DNA of 64,000 nucleotides from CAIWAH01 sp043755815 (GTDB lineage: Bacteria > Verrucomicrobiota > Verrucomicrobiia > Limisphaerales > UBA9464). The position numbers and the translations under genes were made by a program. Position 1 is the first letter of the stretch, and each line of letters starts with the position of its first letter. Positions 62,744 to 64,000 of this stretch are shown here, piece by piece. The notes beneath the pieces were generated by a model, which worked only from the letters and a program-made list of their open reading frames with translations, did no database searches and was not told the DNA's origin. The DNA lies in the NCBI GenBank assembly GCA_043755815.1, contig JAYUSF010000220.1, forward strand, positions 1-64,000, in the 5' to 3' direction.

Positions 62744-64000
62744 GCCTGCCCGCGTTCATTCATGATGCCGTGCTCGCTTGGATCTTGGCACCGGTCAGTC
62801 CGGTGGATCGCAACGCGCAGCGCCAGTTTTGCGGGCGACGATGTCAATGGGCGTTGGCTATTCTGCTGCCTCTTGGGTTTCTCGGTTCTGCTGCTGCCGC
62901 CGCCCCGCTCACCACCCTCGAATACCGTATCACCGGCTCGGTGATGCGGGTGTCGCCGGCGGTGTTGTCGGTGCCCAAGGGCATTGCGGGGTCCGTGGCC
63001 GTCGAGATCGTCGGGGATGCGGCGACGGTGCGGGAGGCGTTCGTGTCGGCGACGCTGCGCGGACCGTCGTTTGAGGCGCGGGAAATTTTCGCGGCACCGG
63101 GGCAGCCATTGGTGCTGCCGCCGCTCAACGTCGTGGGCGACTACCAGCTCGCCAACGTCCGCCTGGTGGATTCGGCCACGCAGGCCACGCGGCTCGAAGG
63201 TTCGCCGTCGTCGGTGCCCGTGCATGTGTTCGACGAGGTGCTCGTGAGCCGGGTCACGTCGCGCCCGCTGACCGGCGACGAGATCAAGGAGAAGGGCATC
63301 TTCATTGATGAGCAGAACTTCCGCGTGACCGAGTTCGAGGTCGGCTTCGTGCTCGATGGAAAGACCATTCCGGTCCGGCTCCCCGTCGTCTCGCCGCGTG
63401 CGAACCAGACCACGGAAATCATTCCGGCCGCGGAACTCGAGGAACGCCTCAAGGCCGCCCAGCAGATCAATCAGGATCTGGCGGCGCAGCTCCAGTTGCC
63501 CGACGCGGTGAAGGTCGCCTCCATCGAGCTGCAGCCGGTCAACTTCCAGTTCACCGAAGAGACCGAGCAGGAACTGGGACTGAGCATCCCGCCCATCCCG
63601 GCGCTGCTCGTCATTCCCGGCAACATCGGCTTCCTGAACCAGTTCTTCTCCGTGCAGGTGTTCACCGAGAACGCCGCGCCCGCCGGCTCCGGACTGAGCG
63701 TGCTCAACGTGCAGGCGGAACTGGTGTTGCCGCCCGGCGACGACAAAATTCCCAGCCCTGACTTCAACCAGCCCGGCGACGATCCGCTGCGCTTCGCGCG
63801 CATCGGCGCGGCCCAGCAGATTCGCCCGAGCCAGCCCATCGTCCGGCCCGGTGCTGACGGCAAACTCGGCACGCCGGACGACATCGGCCGGCTGACTCCC
63901 GGGGAAGGCGGGCAGGCGGAATTCCTCGTCGAAGGACTTCAGGAAGGACTGCACGTCATGAACCTCAAGCTCACGGCCGATCTTGAAGGTCTGGCCGCGG
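62740..64000 (+). CDS. Exported protein downstream of the giant lipase, 3' end beyond the window
   Basis: At least 420 residues, no stop before the window ends. The ATG at 62740 overlaps the giant gene stop (ATGA). A long charged lead precedes a signal-peptide core (WALAILLPLGFLGSAAAA). The visible part is beta-rich with VLSVPKGIAGSVAVEIVG and VHVFDEVLVSRVTSRPL, then a helical EELEERLKAAQQIN-like stretch, and a calcium-type GADGKLGTPDDIG segment. No known family recognised. As third gene of the coupled operon it is probably a surface partner of the giant protein. Confidence 0.75.
   Translation, partial: MSLPAFIHDAVLAWILAPVSPVDRNAQRQFCGRRCQWALAILLPLGFLGSAAAAAPLTTLEYRITGSVMRVSPAVLSVPKGIAGSVAVEIVGDAATVREAFVSATLRGPSFEAREIFAAPGQPLVLPPLNVVGDYQLANVRLVDSATQATRLEGSPSSVPVHVFDEVLVSRVTSRPLTGDEIKEKGIFIDEQNFRVTEFEVGFVLDGKTIPVRLPVVSPRANQTTEIIPAAELEERLKAAQQINQDLAAQLQLPDAVKVASIELQPVNFQFTEETEQELGLSIPPIPALLVIPGNIGFLNQFFSVQVFTENAAPAGSGLSVLNVQAELVLPPGDDKIPSPDFNQPGDDPLRFARIGAAQQIRPSQPIVRPGADGKLGTPDDIGRLTPGEGGQAEFLVEGLQEGLHVMNLKLTADLEGLAA

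Overview
The window looks like a high-GC chromosome segment of a Verrucomicrobiota bacterium (Limisphaerales/Pedosphaera-like). This is inferred from gene content, not from a marker gene: two proteins with PEP-CTERM sorting tails, a Wza/Wzc-type polysaccharide export trio, formylglycine-type sulfatases, a PVC-style ECF sigma factor, secreted proteins ending in 'RFFRL/RYFRV'-like modules, and many intergenic palindromes. No tRNA, rRNA, CRISPR array or prophage was seen. The exosortase that would process the PEP-CTERM tails is not in the window.

Layout. 1-43 is the start of a minus-strand zinc-ribbon protein cut by the window edge, possibly an IS1-type transposase. 396-4775 is an exopolysaccharide export operon (outer-membrane barrel, Wza-like, Wzc-like kinase). 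4863-14858 is mostly housekeeping: MTA phosphorylase, an exported phosphotransfer-like protein with the domain order of glucan-water dikinase, a KamA-family radical SAM enzyme, a ruvA-acyltransferase pair, moaC, a UreF-like protein and a sodium:solute symporter. 15016-19313 is a chaperone/Fe-S block (hscB-like, iscA-like, dnaJ/cbpA-like, divergent hsp20). 19342-28687 holds a phosphodiesterase-like enzyme, a glutamine synthetase-family enzyme and glgB.

The accessory part is 22158-31806. The last 49 bp of the glutamine synthetase gene recur exactly just before glgB, bracketing a 4.2-kb insert with a beta-helix adhesin gene broken by two frameshifts, one at a run of eight G. The last ~124 bp of glgB recur 2 kb downstream, fused to a copy of the signal-peptide region of the next secreted protein. 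This is the footprint of a tandem duplication whose two halves now carry different toxin-antitoxin-like genes.

31737-49493 is an export-rich region: a pectate-lyase-like protein, a Tat-exported phosphoesterase, a sigma factor, a 1,700-residue beta-propeller/cytochrome protein, a P-domain PEP-CTERM protein, and a sulfatase operon with a TauE/SafE transporter and a sulfatase-SGNH hydrolase fusion. Two of these genes have palindromic repeats read in frame directly before the hydrophobic core of the signal peptide. 49809 to the right edge is a tightly coupled operon: a PEP-CTERM protein, a 4,098-residue exported protein with an LCAT-like lipase in its middle, and a third exported protein that runs off the window. 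Each junction is an ATGA overlap.

The two most promising novelties are this giant-lipase operon and the use of palindromic repeats as translated signal-peptide leaders.
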